DNA of 64,000 bases from Actinernus sp. WN-2022. Taxonomy: Eukaryota; Cnidaria; Anthozoa; Actiniaria; Actinernidae. The notes beneath the pieces were generated by a model, which ran no database searches, had not been told where the DNA came from, and was given only the letters and a program-made list of their open reading frames with translations. This document shows positions 1 through 11,210 of the stretch, one piece after another (the stretch's first letter is position 1; each line of letters starts with the position of its first letter). The stretch spans positions 310,001 to 374,000 of the forward strand of contig JAOWCC010001590.1 of assembly GCA_030867875.1 (NCBI GenBank), in the 5' to 3' direction. A program made the translations under genes and the position numbers.

Positions 1-3000
1 TGAGATTGCTCGATTTACCAAGGTTACCGAGTTGGTATAATATTATACTAATACAAGAAAGTTCCCCTGTACTGATCTGACGGTAGAAGAGGGGACCTTA
101 TTATATTTATCAAAATTAAACAAATTGTGGAGAGTGCAGACAAAATGTTTATTCAGGTCTAGCTTATCAAGCACCCACTCTCTACACGTTGCAAGGGAAT
201 CAAATGAGTTGACTACTAGTGTTGTACCATATATTTTTTGGGTGGATGGGATACCCTCTCTTGAATGTTTTTTTTAACAGGATGTGAACAAAAAATATTT
301 TCTTAACTTCGATAACAAGAACTCCTCTAACTTGGGGCATTCCAATGTTGCAAATTTTCGAGCAACTGCACTACTTGTAAATCCTTTTTCTCTTTATACA
401 ATGTTTGATACAACGTTTTAAGGTATTATGACAGCATTTATAGGGAAAAATCGTTACCAAGTTAATGTTGAGGAATGTTCATGACTGAACATTTTGTTTA
501 CTCTCAGTACGATGAACTACATGTTTGTTTTGTCCCTTAAGCCAATAAGACACAAATTGGAAAACTTAAATGCAGGTCAATACATTCTGGTACTAAATAG
601 CAGGTAATATTATATTTTTCCGCTGACTTTAAAAACATAACTTTCCTTAAAATTATATTAACGAGTCTTTAGATGTAATGATTAACTTAATCGCATTTTA
701 GAAGTCTTCCGTGAAACATTTTAAACAAAAATGACACATATTAATCAAACATACTCAGTTACGATCTAGTATACGTATATAACCAACAGCTAGTATAACG
801 TTAGTATTTAACAGAACCGCATGTTTAAAAACAATCCAGGAAACGTGATGAGCAAATCAAGAATGTGGCGAACAAATCCCCAAAAAACGTTTTACTACTA
901 CAAAATTCATAAACCAAAAAGTCGTATTTTTAAGCGATCTGGTTAGTCTTATGATTTATTTAGTGTTAGTTAGTATTTACGTTACCTCATGCAGTATAAA
1001 CAACTTGTATGAGCTAATACAATAAATGTTAGACAACCAAAACGCAGGTCAAGGGGTTGTAAAAGTAAATAACAGGTAGTTTTGAATTTAAAAAAACATC
1101 AATTTCATTTATATCTTTTTAACGAGATATTTAAGTATAAATCCACCGTATTTGTAAATTTGTACTGAGAAGTTATACGAGGTCTGAAATGTGAGATGAA
1201 AATCAAAACCTAGAGTCTAATTAAAGAGCCCAACATACGTAAAATACATACATATAATTGCTTGGCTTATTGTTTATGTTGTTTGAACTAAATTTTCCTA
1301 ATGAACGAATCCGACTAAATTTTCAAATTAGGTGAGAGACGCACAGCGGTACCACAAAGTGAACAGTGGTACCACAAAGTGAACATAAAGTAGCGAATGA
1401 AGAGTAACCATTAGGAACCTATTAAGTATTATGAACGATAAACGTCTTACTGATTTTTAGAAATGTATTAGCTCCTTAAGACATTTCTACGCCTAATAAA
1501 TAATACATTACATTAAGTGTGTGAAAGTACTAAGACCATGCTTTGATCAAATACGACACATCTTACACGTTAAAAAGTAGCACTAGTTCAATTGCGAACG
1601 GTGGATTTTCTGGAGCCACATTTTCTAAAATATTTGTCTTATCTAAAAAGACAGTTTTCTCAGTCTTAAGTCAGATCTGATACATGAGTAACTGTGGAAT
1701 CATCCGATTTTGTAAAATTTAAAATGGTGTAAATTAAATGTGAAATTTGAAACACAAAAAAGCAAAACGTTTTATTTATAAACGATCATGTTAACATTAG
1801 CCTATTTTTCATCTAGTCAATTCTAGTCACTCAAAAAAGGTTACTTCTTTTGGTACTTTAAAACACTTCAAGAATCATTTGATTAGAAACTTAAAAATTA
1901 TCGTTGCAGCAGATATTTGTTCATATTCAAAGGCTATTTTATGGGCTTCTCAATTTAATGAATGCCTGTTTTCGAGGGACAAATAATTACCTGCTCGCGT
2001 TTTCTTTGTTGCATAAGTATAAACCATTTTGCAGAAAGAACGCGTTAATTGTATTAAATGAACCTACAATATGTAATAGTATAGTTGTAATAATATCGTA
2101 ATAGAGTACTTACAAAATAAACCAAGATCCAAGAAAAAGCTGTTGAAACCACATGGTCAACAACTTTCCCCTAAACTTGAATCCTTCCCCAACTTCAGCT
2201 GAAGGGGGTGTGACAAAAGAGCATCAAAGCAAAAAAGGTATATATACCATTTCATTAAACATTCAGGAGATGATACCAAATGTTTACTTTCCTAAGCCAA
2301 TTAGTTTAATGCTTATACATGCATTTCATCGCTCTTTTTCTCTTTCAAAAGCCAAACATGAAACGCTTCAATTCTTATAAACCTTCACATAGCTATAAAC
2401 ACTCTTTAAATTTGAGAAAAATGCCAGTTTTCAAGGAAAATAGTAATTATGAGATAACGCCGGTATGTACTAAGTCAAGAACAGCTAAAACGCGTTGACT
2501 ACAAAACCCTACCGTAGTTTCTGTTTGTTTAACCCATTGATTCGCGAGTAGGGAGAATTTACGTTTTCATATGAGAAATAAACAAGCAGTTTTGTAATCT
2601 TACGTGGATTGTCAGGTTTTATTTTATAAATGAAATACAACATTTTCACTCCGTAAAGTTTAAGGAAAAGGGACAGGAAAGGCGTCCCTCGTGCTACGTG
2701 ACCAATTGGCACCACGGGAAATGTTTTCTTTTTCTTATGGAGTTTTGAGCTTCAACATCAATTATATCGTCGTTGTAGTTCAAAGAAATTGTTTACATGA
2801 TTTCGTTAAAGAAACTATTGTTAATATGTCTTGATAAGTTGTTTAAATTTAGCACCAGGGTTATTGAACTTTTGGAAAGTGTACACGTCTTAATTTTGGG
2901 TTGATTGGAAAAAGGTAAATAAAGTTAACACAAGTTACGAAATCATTTCAAGACTATTTGAGTGAAATAAATATTGTATTTAGTGAATTAGTTCCAAAAA

Positions 3001-3660
3001 GATATAAACTAGCTGTTTTTACCTGTTCTCCATTTCAATCCATTAATATTTATTAAAAGTACAGTTTAACTGAAACAATCTTTAACGTGACACAGACACA
3101 CGCGACACACTTTATAAAGCCAACTATAAAGAGAGACGATAGTTGTATCTGATAGAGTGATTTTACTTAATCCGTGACTGATATATACTTTTTACTATTA
3201 GATACTCATGACAATTAGATTTTGTTTCATGGGATAAGTAAAACAACGCTACTACATGTACACCGAATAAACCCGTCTACTTAAACCAAGTTGAAACTAA
3301 TTAAATACACCGGCACAATTCAAGTACTCTACCCTCAACTATACAATATAAAATGAGTGCCAGGAGAGAATGGAACCCAAACACTCACCCACATTTTAAA
3401 CCAAACCTTAATCGTCACTAATGCCATAAACATGCAAGGACCCACACTATAAAAGGGAAAAAAGCCTCCCACTTTACAAATTCAAATTCAGAACAGTCAG
3501 GAAAGTAAGCAAATAATCAGTCTTCTTCTGTTAGAATACTAAATTGCTGAAGCTGAAATTAAAATAAGCTAAAAAAAGTAAACAAGAGGAAGCTAGTTGC
3601 TCCGTTCTGTCTGTCAATAGACCTCTTTAGCTTCGAGGTCACATGGTCGGAATTAAGTGG
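1..3660. other. AT-rich DNA without a recognisable gene
   Basis: I see no conserved protein, RNA gene or long open frame here. Short frames at 1904-2101 and 2153-2380 have no family motifs. Stretches around 565-680 and 1040-1150 look like a diverged duplication sharing a GCAGGTCAA core, a later CAGGTA and a TTAACGAG motif. A segment near 3440-3465 (GGACCCACACTATAAAAGGG) recurs inverted near 47155, so part of this stretch is dispersed repeat. Confidence 0.5.
1344..1386. repeat. Two-copy 20-bp tandem repeat
   Basis: The unit GGTACCACAAAGTGAACAGT occurs twice head to tail, the second copy diverging only at its end. It contains a KpnI-type palindrome. Nothing suggests function. Confidence 0.8.
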
Positions 3661-3679
3661 GTAAACATGGCATCAGATT

Positions 3680-3861
3680 CATCATAAATACCAGCGAGAA
3701 GGTGCAAAACGCGAAACTACAACAATACACAGAGTTGTGAATAGCCCACCTTCTCGCTGGTATTTATGAATATTTCACTTCAGAATGAGGCTAACCCTGC
3801 GCATATGCGTCTGTAGTCATTGCATTCAGCGGCAATTTTCGAATACGAAACTAGACTATTT
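3680..3861. mobile_element. Partial copy of the fold-back MITE found at 11545-11810
   Basis: The segment has an inner inverted repeat (AATACCAGCGAGAAGGTGC and its complement), followed by the right arm shared with 11700-11810: AATATT, CAGAATGAGRCTAACS, GCGTCTGTAGT, CAGCGG and a GCGAAACTRGACTATT-like end. The left outer arm is missing. No coding capacity is visible, which fits a non-autonomous element. Confidence 0.75.
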
Positions 3862-5539
3862 AGAAACATTCCCCCAAACACGCCTCTTTTTTACGTTAGG
3901 CTATTGTGTAAATAAACATGGCTGTCTAGTCTGAAATCAGTGCTATACTGACGCCAGACATGGAAATGACGCCAGGAAAGGCAACCAGGGTAGAGGAAAA
4001 CATTCAGGAGAGTTAAAAATGATTATTTGACTCATTATGGCGTCTTTCTGGAAAATGAAAACAAAGTACTAAGAAAAACATTTACACGTCGGGCATAAAG
4101 AACGTCAAAATCTGCATCAGTGAGCGTGGACAAATAATTAAAATTAACACCATTTCTTTACTTATAGTCTCAATTTGAAGAAATGTTGGTGACTTGTTAA
4201 CAAAATGAAACTACATATTTTTGGTGTTTTATGTTAGTATGATGACGTTGTTGTGACGTCATAAGTGATGCCTCCTTTTTTGGTGAAATTCTCCCTTTAA
4301 TAAACGTTACAAACAGACTACACCATCAAAGGCCCTTCATGACACACATTCATTTGGCGCAAATTTGAACGTTCTACTACTACTACAGTAAAAGTTATAG
4401 AGGAATGACTGTTGCTATGACGTCATATTTAGTGACGTCAGGAGTCGTACCTAAATAAGGCTCCCTATTGTTAAAAAATCAAGAAAAGAAAATAATGTGA
4501 CTTTTGAGTGCCAGACTAGCGCATTTCATCATTAAAACTCGAAAATCACTCAAACGATTTTTTTCTAGGGCATGTATAAAAAAGTATGACGTCATAATGA
4601 CGTTGCCAAAAATATGACAATTTTAAGCCGGTTATGGACAAAAAAAAAATCAAAATTCTAAAAACATACGATTTTAGCCACGATGATAGTTACATAGCTT
4701 AAAAAATCAGGTTATATTCCTTTTACGATTCTACATCCTTCTACCAAAATTCAATCGTCTGCATTGAAAACTTTTTAAAATATAACGTGTTATTACGAGT
4801 GAAAACAAATCCGTCACATTTCTTTACTCAGTTGCTTGTACATGTTATGAATCAGTAAAATAAAATAACAAATGAAGTTAGATGATATTGTTTTAGGCTG
4901 AAATCTGTAGCATTTTACAATAGTTTACAATATTTTGGTGTTATCTGCGTATGCTACTGGACTTAGATGCAGATTTGATGAGTGACATTTTAGAGTGATC
5001 ATTCTAGTTCATGAAATACATGTACCTGCTCAACATAATGTGAACGTGAATGTTTGCTATTGTTTCTAGAAATAAAAGCCAAAACATGAAAACTAGGAAT
5101 GCATTTTTAATTAACTTTCCATTATATAATTCTTAGCAAAGGCGCTACCTTTGTACTTTTCTAAAATTAAGAAGACGTACTGGAAACGTGCAGGAGGAAG
5201 TTGTAGATCATGTGGATCGGTCAACTTATTCTCGTCCCACTTCTGATGTAAGTACACTCTTTTATTTATAGCCATTTGCATCTCTCCAGGAAGAGGTACA
5301 TTTTCTCTAGAGGTTCCAATTATGACGTTAATTGGGGTTGGCATCTATGAAAAATCGTTTATATTCTCTTTTTAAAACATTCCAACGGATTTAAAAAAGA
5401 AAAGAAATCACGACAACATCATTTATGAAAGATTATGTCACTTTTATTGGATTTATTTTGCTGTTTAAAATTGAAAACTTTCTGGTGGCCCTATTCAAAG
5501 AGTGACGACAGTAACCAGGGATGAATAACTTCATCCATA
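3862..5539. other. Non-coding stretch with clustered TGACGTCA sites
   Basis: No convincing gene is present. The notable content is four perfect CRE-type palindromes TGACGTCA at 4254-4261, 4418-4425, 4433-4440 and 4587-4594, plus half sites TGACGTTG at about 4242 and 4599. The short frame at 5111-5344 on the minus strand has no recognisable family. Confidence 0.5.
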
Positions 5540-6010
5540 TTGTCAGGAGCCCATATCCGTAAGAGATTATTTGGAAAAATCCATGCTGTCAAGAAAGATG
5601 GCGACTTCAAGTACCTTTGGACGAACAATGGCAAAATACTTATACGCCAAACAGATACATCAAGAACCTTTGCCTTCACTACATTGGATGAATGGCAAGG
5701 CTTCCAATCAAAACTTCATGTTTACATCTTAGGTGATATGAACATTGATTTTCTAAAATATGATCAACACAATTTAACAGAAGAGTGTTTAAACATGCTT
5801 TATAGTAATAATCTTCTTCCAATGATCACTAAGCCTACTAGAATTACCAATCATACAGCAACCTTAATAGACCATATATATACCAATACACCAATATCAA
5901 TATATAATAAACTCATTACTTGTGGCTTGTTCCTCGAGTTCTCAAAAGCATTTGATACTGTAAATCATAACATATTGTTAAACAAAACTTTGCAGTTATC
6001 TTCAAAATAG
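5540..6010 (+). pseudogene. Internally deleted non-LTR retrotransposon (LINE) fragment
   Basis: One open frame joins three pieces that are normally far apart in a LINE polyprotein. The first ~60 residues resemble the basic region of LINE ORF1-like proteins (HIRKRLFGKIHAVKKDG, WTNNGKILIRQ). The next block is the end of the apurinic/apyrimidinic endonuclease, with GDMNIDFL and the TRIT...ATLIDHIYTN motif. The frame then jumps to a reverse-transcriptase motif (LEFSKAFDTVNHNILL) and ends at a stop. Most of the endonuclease and the RT palm are missing, so this is dead. The opposite-strand LINE beginning near 6060 abuts it. LINE membership is clear; the clade (CR1/L2-like) is a guess. Confidence 0.85.
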
Positions 6011-6059
6011 AAAACTATTATCTAATGATAACCACACCAATTAGTGTATAATTGGTAAG

Positions 6060-7492
6060 TAATAGGGAGTTAGGAGAGACATCTTTAACATTTGCAGCTA
6101 TAGGTAGTACTAGTAAGATCCAGATTGAGTAACTGTTTACGAAATATAGGAAGAGAACTAGAAGATCTAATTTTTACAGGCAACTGATTCCACATGTGAG
6201 AAGCTACAAATGTACGTAATTAAAATAATTATGCTGGTACAGACAGTGGTATGAAGGTTGCATAACTTTACCTTTGTGGCCTCTTAAGTTATAGGAAACT
6301 TTATATTCTTTAAATAGGTCAGAAATATAGGAAGGGCCATTAATGTTCTTACATTTATAGAATAATAACAGGGATTGGACTCTTCTTCTGTGGTCAAGTG
6401 ATTGTAGAGAACAGGAGTTAAGAACCTGGTCGTAGTCTACACTATTACCTAAACTTAAAAGTGTCCTCAGCGTAAAATGATTCACTGACTCTAATTTCTT
6501 ACTAAGTGTCTTATTTAGTCCTAATAAGAGCGGGCTGCAATATTCTAAGTGAGGCATGATGTAAGCCTTGTATAGGGCAAACGCTACCTGATTAGGAATG
6601 AGATTCTTTATGCGCCGTAGCGCCCCTAGCTTAGCATATACTTTGGCGATTGTTTCCTTAACATGAGATTTGAAAGATAAGTGCTTATCGAGCATGACAC
6701 CTAGTATTATAATTGAATCCTCAATAGTGATATCTTCATGTCCAACATTAAGATTATAGTTATAATTTGAGTCCCAACAATCATCGCTTGGGTTTTATCA
6801 CCATTGAGTTTCAACAAATTGCTGTTAAACCAGTCATGCAATACTCCTAAATCTTTGTTAAGGGTATATTCAAGTATCACAGGACTGGTGTCTGCTGCAT
6901 AGCTAGTGGTATCATCGGCATATAACTTTAGAGATGATATATCAACAGAAAAATTAAGGTCGTTGATAAAAAAATATCAAACAGCAAGAGTCCGAGGAGA
7001 CTACTTGAGGGACGCCACGTTTAACTGGCAGCGAATCAGAGAACGTTCCATTAACCTTGACTCTTTGCTGGCGTCCGTGAAGATAAGAACCAATCAGCTG
7101 CAGAGCAGGATCACTTAGACCATAAGCACGCAATTTGGCCAAAAGTAGATTGTGACAAATAGAGTCAAACGCCTTTGACAAGTCAATGGCAACAGCAGCA
7201 ACATCTTTACGTTGATCCAGACATAACCGCCAATCATCAGTCATTTTAAGGAGTGCAGAAAAGCATGAATGCCATTCAGAAATCCAGACATATTGGATGA
7301 GAAGACTGAACAAAACGCCTCATATAGTTGATCGTACTTCACCTTTTCAAAAAGCTTTTCCATCACTGAGAGGATACTAATAGGGCGATGGTTGGTCGTA
7401 TTCATTGGGTCATCTTTCTTAAAAGCAGGACTTATATTACTCTGTTTCCAACATGACGGCCACGTAGAGGTGGAGATACAGAGATTAGACAG
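6060..7492 (-). pseudogene. Broken LINE reverse transcriptase
   Basis: Read on the minus strand this is the RT and C-terminal part of a non-LTR retrotransposon, spread over several frames. 7241-7492 carries the RT entry (PAFKKDD, NHRPISILSVMEKLFEK). 6954-7260 carries AVAIDLSKAFDSICHNLL and the GVPQ block. The catalytic tetrad YADD is encoded at about 6918-6929, between annotated frames. 6204-6695 is the C-terminal domain (HLSFKSHVKETIAK, ALYKAYIMPHLEYCSPL). The conserved end (MWNQLPVKIRSSSSL) lies in another frame near 6130-6215. Frameshifts separate these blocks, so it is inactive. Its upstream end is cut at 7492 by the Penelope-like element. Confidence 0.88.
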
Positions 7493-7612
7493 ACTATAAA
7501 CCGTTTCCCCACCCACAATTCCCTCTTTTGCTCTGACGAAGGGCTAGCGCTCGAAACGTCAGCTGCTACTCGCTTTCCACGGCGGTTAGCATACCTCAAT
7601 CGACTTTAGTTT
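7493..7612 (+). repeat. 5' pseudo-LTR of the Penelope-like element
   Basis: It begins ACTATAAACCGTTTCCCCAC and ends near CTCAATCGACTTTAGTT. The copy at 8820-8937 matches it almost base for base. A third, inverted and diverged copy lies at 9524-9645. Confidence 0.85.
7526..7568 (+). ncRNA. Hammerhead ribozyme-like motif, copy 1
   Basis: The core CUGANGA box is CTGACGA (7533-7539), and the GAAA box is at 7553-7556. Between them GGGC (7541-7544) can pair with GCTC (7549-7552, one G-U), leaving A7540 as an extra base. After GAAA comes ACGTC with the canonical GUC cleavage triplet; the self-complementary ACGU fits the very short stem III known for Penelope hammerheads, which may act as dimers. 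Stem I can form between GCT (7530-7532) and AGC (7561-7563). Folding was done by eye; activity is not shown. Confidence 0.7.
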
Positions 7613-8593
7613 GACTTCACATGGGAGATTTCAGATGTTTCTATCACTTTTTTGGATGTCAATGTTTCTGTTAGCGGCAATAGTCTAACCACTACTGCAT
7701 GTTCATTACAAGCCAACTGATTCGCACAGTTATTTATTGTTTTCATCTTCTCATCCTACACATGTTAAAACCTCTATCCCATATTCTCAATTCCTTAGGC
7801 TTCGCCGTTTGTGCAGCGATGAATCCGACTTCAATTCAAAGTCCGAGGAGATGCACCAGTTCTTTGTCGAGCGCGGTTATCCTAACGCTGTTGTGACAAC
7901 TGATTGAACCGCGCCCGTGACATCGACAGAAGCACGGCTCTGCTACGTATACCGTCCAAACCTAAGACTGAAGATAGGATTCCGTTTCCATTGACTTACC
8001 ATCCGTCTAATCTGTCTATCAAGAAAATTATCTAGAGGAACTTTAAGATTTTACAGAGTGATCCAGAGACCGCCTCTATTTTCTCGCAGCCTCCTCTCAT
8101 TTCTTTCAAACGTGACAAGAATCTCGGTGATTCCCTTGTCAAAGGATCACTACAACCTGATCTTCAACCAGGCACTTTTAAATGTTCTAGGACACGATGC
8201 AATACCTGTGCTTACACTAAACCTACGACATCTATTTCAGGACCGAAAAGGTCTCTTAAAGTCAGTGATCATTTTGATTGTACTTCCAGTAATGTCATTT
8301 ATTGCATCACCTGCACACTTTGTAACAAACTCTACATCGGAGAAACAGGGCGAAGATTAGGAGATCGATTCCGCGAACACTTACTAGATGTTAGAACTAA
8401 CAGCAAGGATCTCGCCAAACCTGTAGCTCGTCACTTTAACCTTCCTGGTCATTGCATTGATCACATCACTGTATGCGGCATTTCTGTGCATCAAGGTACT
8501 ACCGACACTCGTAAACGCAAAGAACAGAACTTTATTTTCAAATTAGGAACTTTGTCACCTCACGGTATTAATGAACGCTTTTCGTTCATTTAA
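7613..8593 (+). pseudogene. Penelope-like RT C-terminus and GIY-YIG endonuclease
   Basis: The body starts inside the RT (TWEISDVSITFLDVNVSV). After a frameshift it continues with the thumb region (KPTDSHSYLL, IPYSQFLRLRRLCSD). More shifts and stops follow before the linker and a last open stretch at 8279-8593. That stretch carries the GIY-YIG module: VIYCITC...CNKLYIGETGRRLGDRFREH, then KPVARHFN and a long helical end. In this class the endonuclease nicks target DNA for target-primed reverse transcription. The RT palm with the catalytic aspartates is absent, so the copy is defective. Confidence 0.85.
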
Positions 8594-8695
8594 TTTCAGA
8601 ATTCACGTATTCACTCACACTTAGATCAGCATGTTTCCTTAGTTTACTCATCAACACTTGCTGTTACAACTATTAGCATTTCTATTGTTGGCGCA

Positions 8696-8815
8696 CTTTT
8701 CTTTGATCACAATTGATCCGAGCACATGTTTCCTTAGCGGTAATCATGCATTGACGCAATTTCCTTTGATCCCAATTGATCCGAGTACATGTTTCCTCAG
8801 CGGTAAGCATGCACT
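8696..8815 (+). repeat. Two ~60-bp tandem units inside the Penelope-like element
   Basis: Each unit has the order TTTGATC, CAATTGATCCGAG, ACATGTTTCCT, AGCGGTAA, CATGCA. They lie between the GIY-YIG stop and the 3' pseudo-LTR. The fragment at 9600-9645 holds a related piece in inverted orientation, so this is part of the element's 3' untranslated region. Confidence 0.8.
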
Positions 8816-8819
8816 CGAC

Positions 8820-8937
8820 ACTATAAACCGTTTCCCCACCCACAATTCCCTCTTTTGCTCTGACGAAGGGCTAGCGCTCGAAACGTCAGCTGCTACTCGC
8901 TTTCCACGGCGGTTAGCATACCTCAATCGACTTTAGT
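8820..8937 (+). repeat. 3' pseudo-LTR of the Penelope-like element
   Basis: This copy matches 7493-7612 almost exactly, including the hammerhead core and the CTCAATCGACTTTAGTT end. The close identity of the two repeats implies recent insertion or tandem integration, although the coding body is damaged. Confidence 0.85.
8853..8895 (+). ncRNA. Hammerhead ribozyme-like motif, copy 2
   Basis: The sequence matches copy 1: CTGACGA at 8860-8866, the GGGC/GCTC stem, GAAA at 8880-8883, and the GTC cleavage triplet ending at 8887, followed by AGC for stem I. Two ribozymes 1,327 bases apart would release a unit-length RNA if both cleaved. Confidence 0.7.
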
Positions 8938-9374
8938 TGATTACATACCATAATTTAAGTATAGCCCTACTTGTGAAAATGTCTTGACGGATATACAGGA
9001 GATATGGACGCTCCTGGTTATGGGCTCCTGTTGTTTGCAGTGTTAGCGCCAACGAAATTAGTAGTGTTTGCTAATAATAATCAAATTACAGGCTCTTAAA
9101 ACGTAAAATACGTGAGTACAAATCTTTAGACTGACCTTTTTGCCTGTGATGTAAAGATCAAGTAAGGTTTTTGGTTATTGTCAATTTTCGTCTCATTGGC
9201 ACTTTCAGAAAGCTGGATCACGTTTCTGTTGTAGTAACACTTAATTTGTGGCTCTTCTGATATTTATTGGCACATGGTTCTATCTTTATTTTCTGTAACT
9301 TATTATCTATGCAACGGTTGTAAAGCGTCTGTTAATATCCTGAGACTTAGTTTCTCCATGTGAAGTGAAAAAAC

Positions 9375-9375
<1 letters not shown>

Positions 9376-9408
<33 letters not shown>

Positions 9409-9418
9409 GGGGGGGGGG
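9376..9418. repeat. Homopolymer run T32-G11
   Basis: Thirty-two T are followed by eleven G. Such runs slip in replication and sequencing, so the exact length should not be trusted. It may mark the poly(A) end of a minus-strand retroposon. Confidence 0.9.
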
Positions 9419-9523
9419 AGGGGAGGTGGGGAGAGGACGATTTAAGATCGTTCGTAAGGTTAAACGAAGCGGAAACTTTGAGGACAGGCCGCGTCGCGTA
9501 AATATGAATAGCACTGGTATAAT

Positions 9524-9645
9524 CGGTGAGAAGCGAGTAGCAGCTGACGTTTCGAGTGTTCTTCAGAGCAAAAGAGGGAATTATGGGTGGGGAAGCGGCG
9601 AGGACATGATTGCGTACTGCTGAGGAAACATGTACTTAGAAAGGA
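9524..9645 (-). mobile_element. Inverted fragment of a Penelope-like pseudo-LTR
   Basis: The reverse complement of about 9530-9597 matches the pseudo-LTR (TCCCTCTTTTGCTCTGA, GAAACGTCAGCTGCTACTCG). 9610-9645 matches the ACATGTTTCCTCAGC unit of 8696-8815. The hammerhead core reads CTGAAGA followed by a shortened stem II before GAAAC, so this copy is degenerate. Confidence 0.75.
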
Positions 9646-10060
9646 ACATGCCGTTTGTTGTAATGTGTATAGAAGTTTTTGTTGAGATAGTTTGATTGTT
9701 ATTCTAAAATTGAACCTCTTGTAAGTTACCTCTATTACTGTAAAACGCAGGTGGTAGCTTAAGAGAGATGGTCGCTTAAATTGAAGCGATTTGAAGTGTA
9801 GAACATGTAGAACATGCACGTTCCAAACAGATGGGATATTCCAAAGCTGTGATTTTCCGAACAATACAAGGGTTTATAGATGAAATTTGCAAAAAAAGGA
9901 GATATACAGGAATAATAAATGGCAAAATCAAAGGAATCATGTTAAATCTTACCAAGTGAAATAATAAAATATTTTAAAAGGGGCCTAAAATGTGTCATGC
10001 CATCAAAATGCATAAACATTGACGCCGTTCGGCTGTAAACACAAAAAACATGTAATGCAA

Positions 10061-10466
10061 GCAATTTCTGCTGCAACCACAAGGCCAAATGAAAAACTGC
10101 AGCAGACATTTCTGCTGCGACCACAACTGAGCCGAAATGTAAAACTGCAGCAGAAATTTCTGCTGCAACCAAAAGACCAAATGTAAAACTGCAGCAGAAA
10201 TTTCTGCTGCAACCACAAGGCCAAATGAAAAACTGCAGCTGAAATTTCTGCTGCAACCACACGACCAAATGTAAAACTGCAGCAGAAATTGCATTTGGTC
10301 TTGTGGTTCTGCTGCAGTTTTACATTTTGTCTTGTGGTTCCAGCACAAATTTCTGCTACAGTTTGGTAATGCAGCAGAAATTTCTGCTGCAGTTTTACAT
10401 TAGGTCTTGTGGTTGCAGCAGAAATTTCTTTTCTGCTGCAGTTTTTCATTTGGTCTTGTGGTTGTT
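10061..10466. repeat. Minisatellite with an internal orientation switch
   Basis: Units of about 50 bp combine a palindromic core (GCAGCAGAAATTTCTGCTGC) with ACCACAAGGCCAAATGTAAA. Up to about 10290 they run in one orientation. From 10291 the units are inverted (GCATTTGGTCTTGTGGTT, then CTGCTGCAGTTTTACAT). The open frames across it are repeat translations, not genes. Confidence 0.88.
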
Positions 10467-10630
10467 GTAGGTATTTCGATTTTTAGAAATATGTTACCTT
10501 TGGAGAGCTGGTCACTCAAAGAGTGACTGCGGTCGTATACGGGCATCCCGATGCTGCATTTCACTACAATTGTATCCCTTTGCTCGTAAAAGCAGCATCC
10601 GCTGTAATGCCACATCGTGTATAAATAACT

Positions 10631-11210
10631 AGTGTAGTAGTAGTAGTTATAATTGTAATAGCAGTAGTAGTAATAATAGTAGTAGTAGTAGCTGTAGTAG
10701 TAGTGGTAGTATAATTGTAGTAGTACTACTGATAGTAGTGATAGTAGTAACAGTAGTAGCAGAAGTAGGAGTAGTGGTGGCGGCGGCGGTAGTGACAGTG
10801 TTGTTGTTGTAGTAGTGGGGTGGATCAAGGATTCTCTGAGGGGGGGTTTCGTTAGGTTCGAAAGGTGATTCAACCATGGCCGGCAACTTCTTTGTGTTTC
10901 TTTATAAAAGGGAAGATGAGAAAAGGGAGCTCGACAGAGAAAGGGAAGTTCGATTTAGAAAAAGGGGATTCGGTCGAACCCCCCAGAGGCGGATACATGA
11001 TTTTTGAGGGGGGAGGGGGGGGGGGGTGTGGCTGTCACATATTTTTTGTTCGGGAACATCATTGCCTCGGTAAAATGCTGCAATTTGGCCAGTCCAACCA
11101 GCCCAAATGGGGGGTGGCTAGCCACCCAATCTCCCCCCCCCCCTAAATCCGCCCATGCCCCCTTTTACCTCCTGGATCCGCCGCCCCAGTAGTAATAGTA
11201 GTAATAGTTC
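10631..11210. repeat. (TAG)n microsatellite interrupted by a short element
   Basis: 10631-10814 is an impure AGT/GTA triplet array. It stops at an element starting GGGGTGGATCAAGGA (10815) and ending TCCTGGATCCGCCGCCCC (about 11187), after which AGTAGTAATAGTAG resumes. The two ends are inverted repeats of each other and resemble the ends of the element at 48655-48815. The simplest reading is a hAT-like MITE that inserted into the microsatellite. Confidence 0.7.

Larger units (their letters stand above)
7493..8937 (+). mobile_element. Penelope-like element, truncated, with flanking pseudo-LTRs
   Basis: A nearly identical ~118-bp sequence flanks a broken coding body on both sides (7493-7612 and 8820-8937). 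The body encodes the end of a Penelope-type RT and a complete-looking GIY-YIG endonuclease domain. The flanking repeats carry hammerhead-ribozyme-like cores. RT plus C-terminal GIY-YIG plus hammerhead-bearing pseudo-LTRs is the published architecture of Penelope-like elements. The first repeat directly joins the interrupted minus-strand LINE, so this element (or its parent) inserted into that LINE. Confidence 0.85.

Noticed and set aside
10003..10873. Long overlapping ORFs on the minus strand
   Set aside because: They are translations of the ~50-bp minisatellite and the (TAG)n microsatellite (runs of simple repeats such as Y and L).
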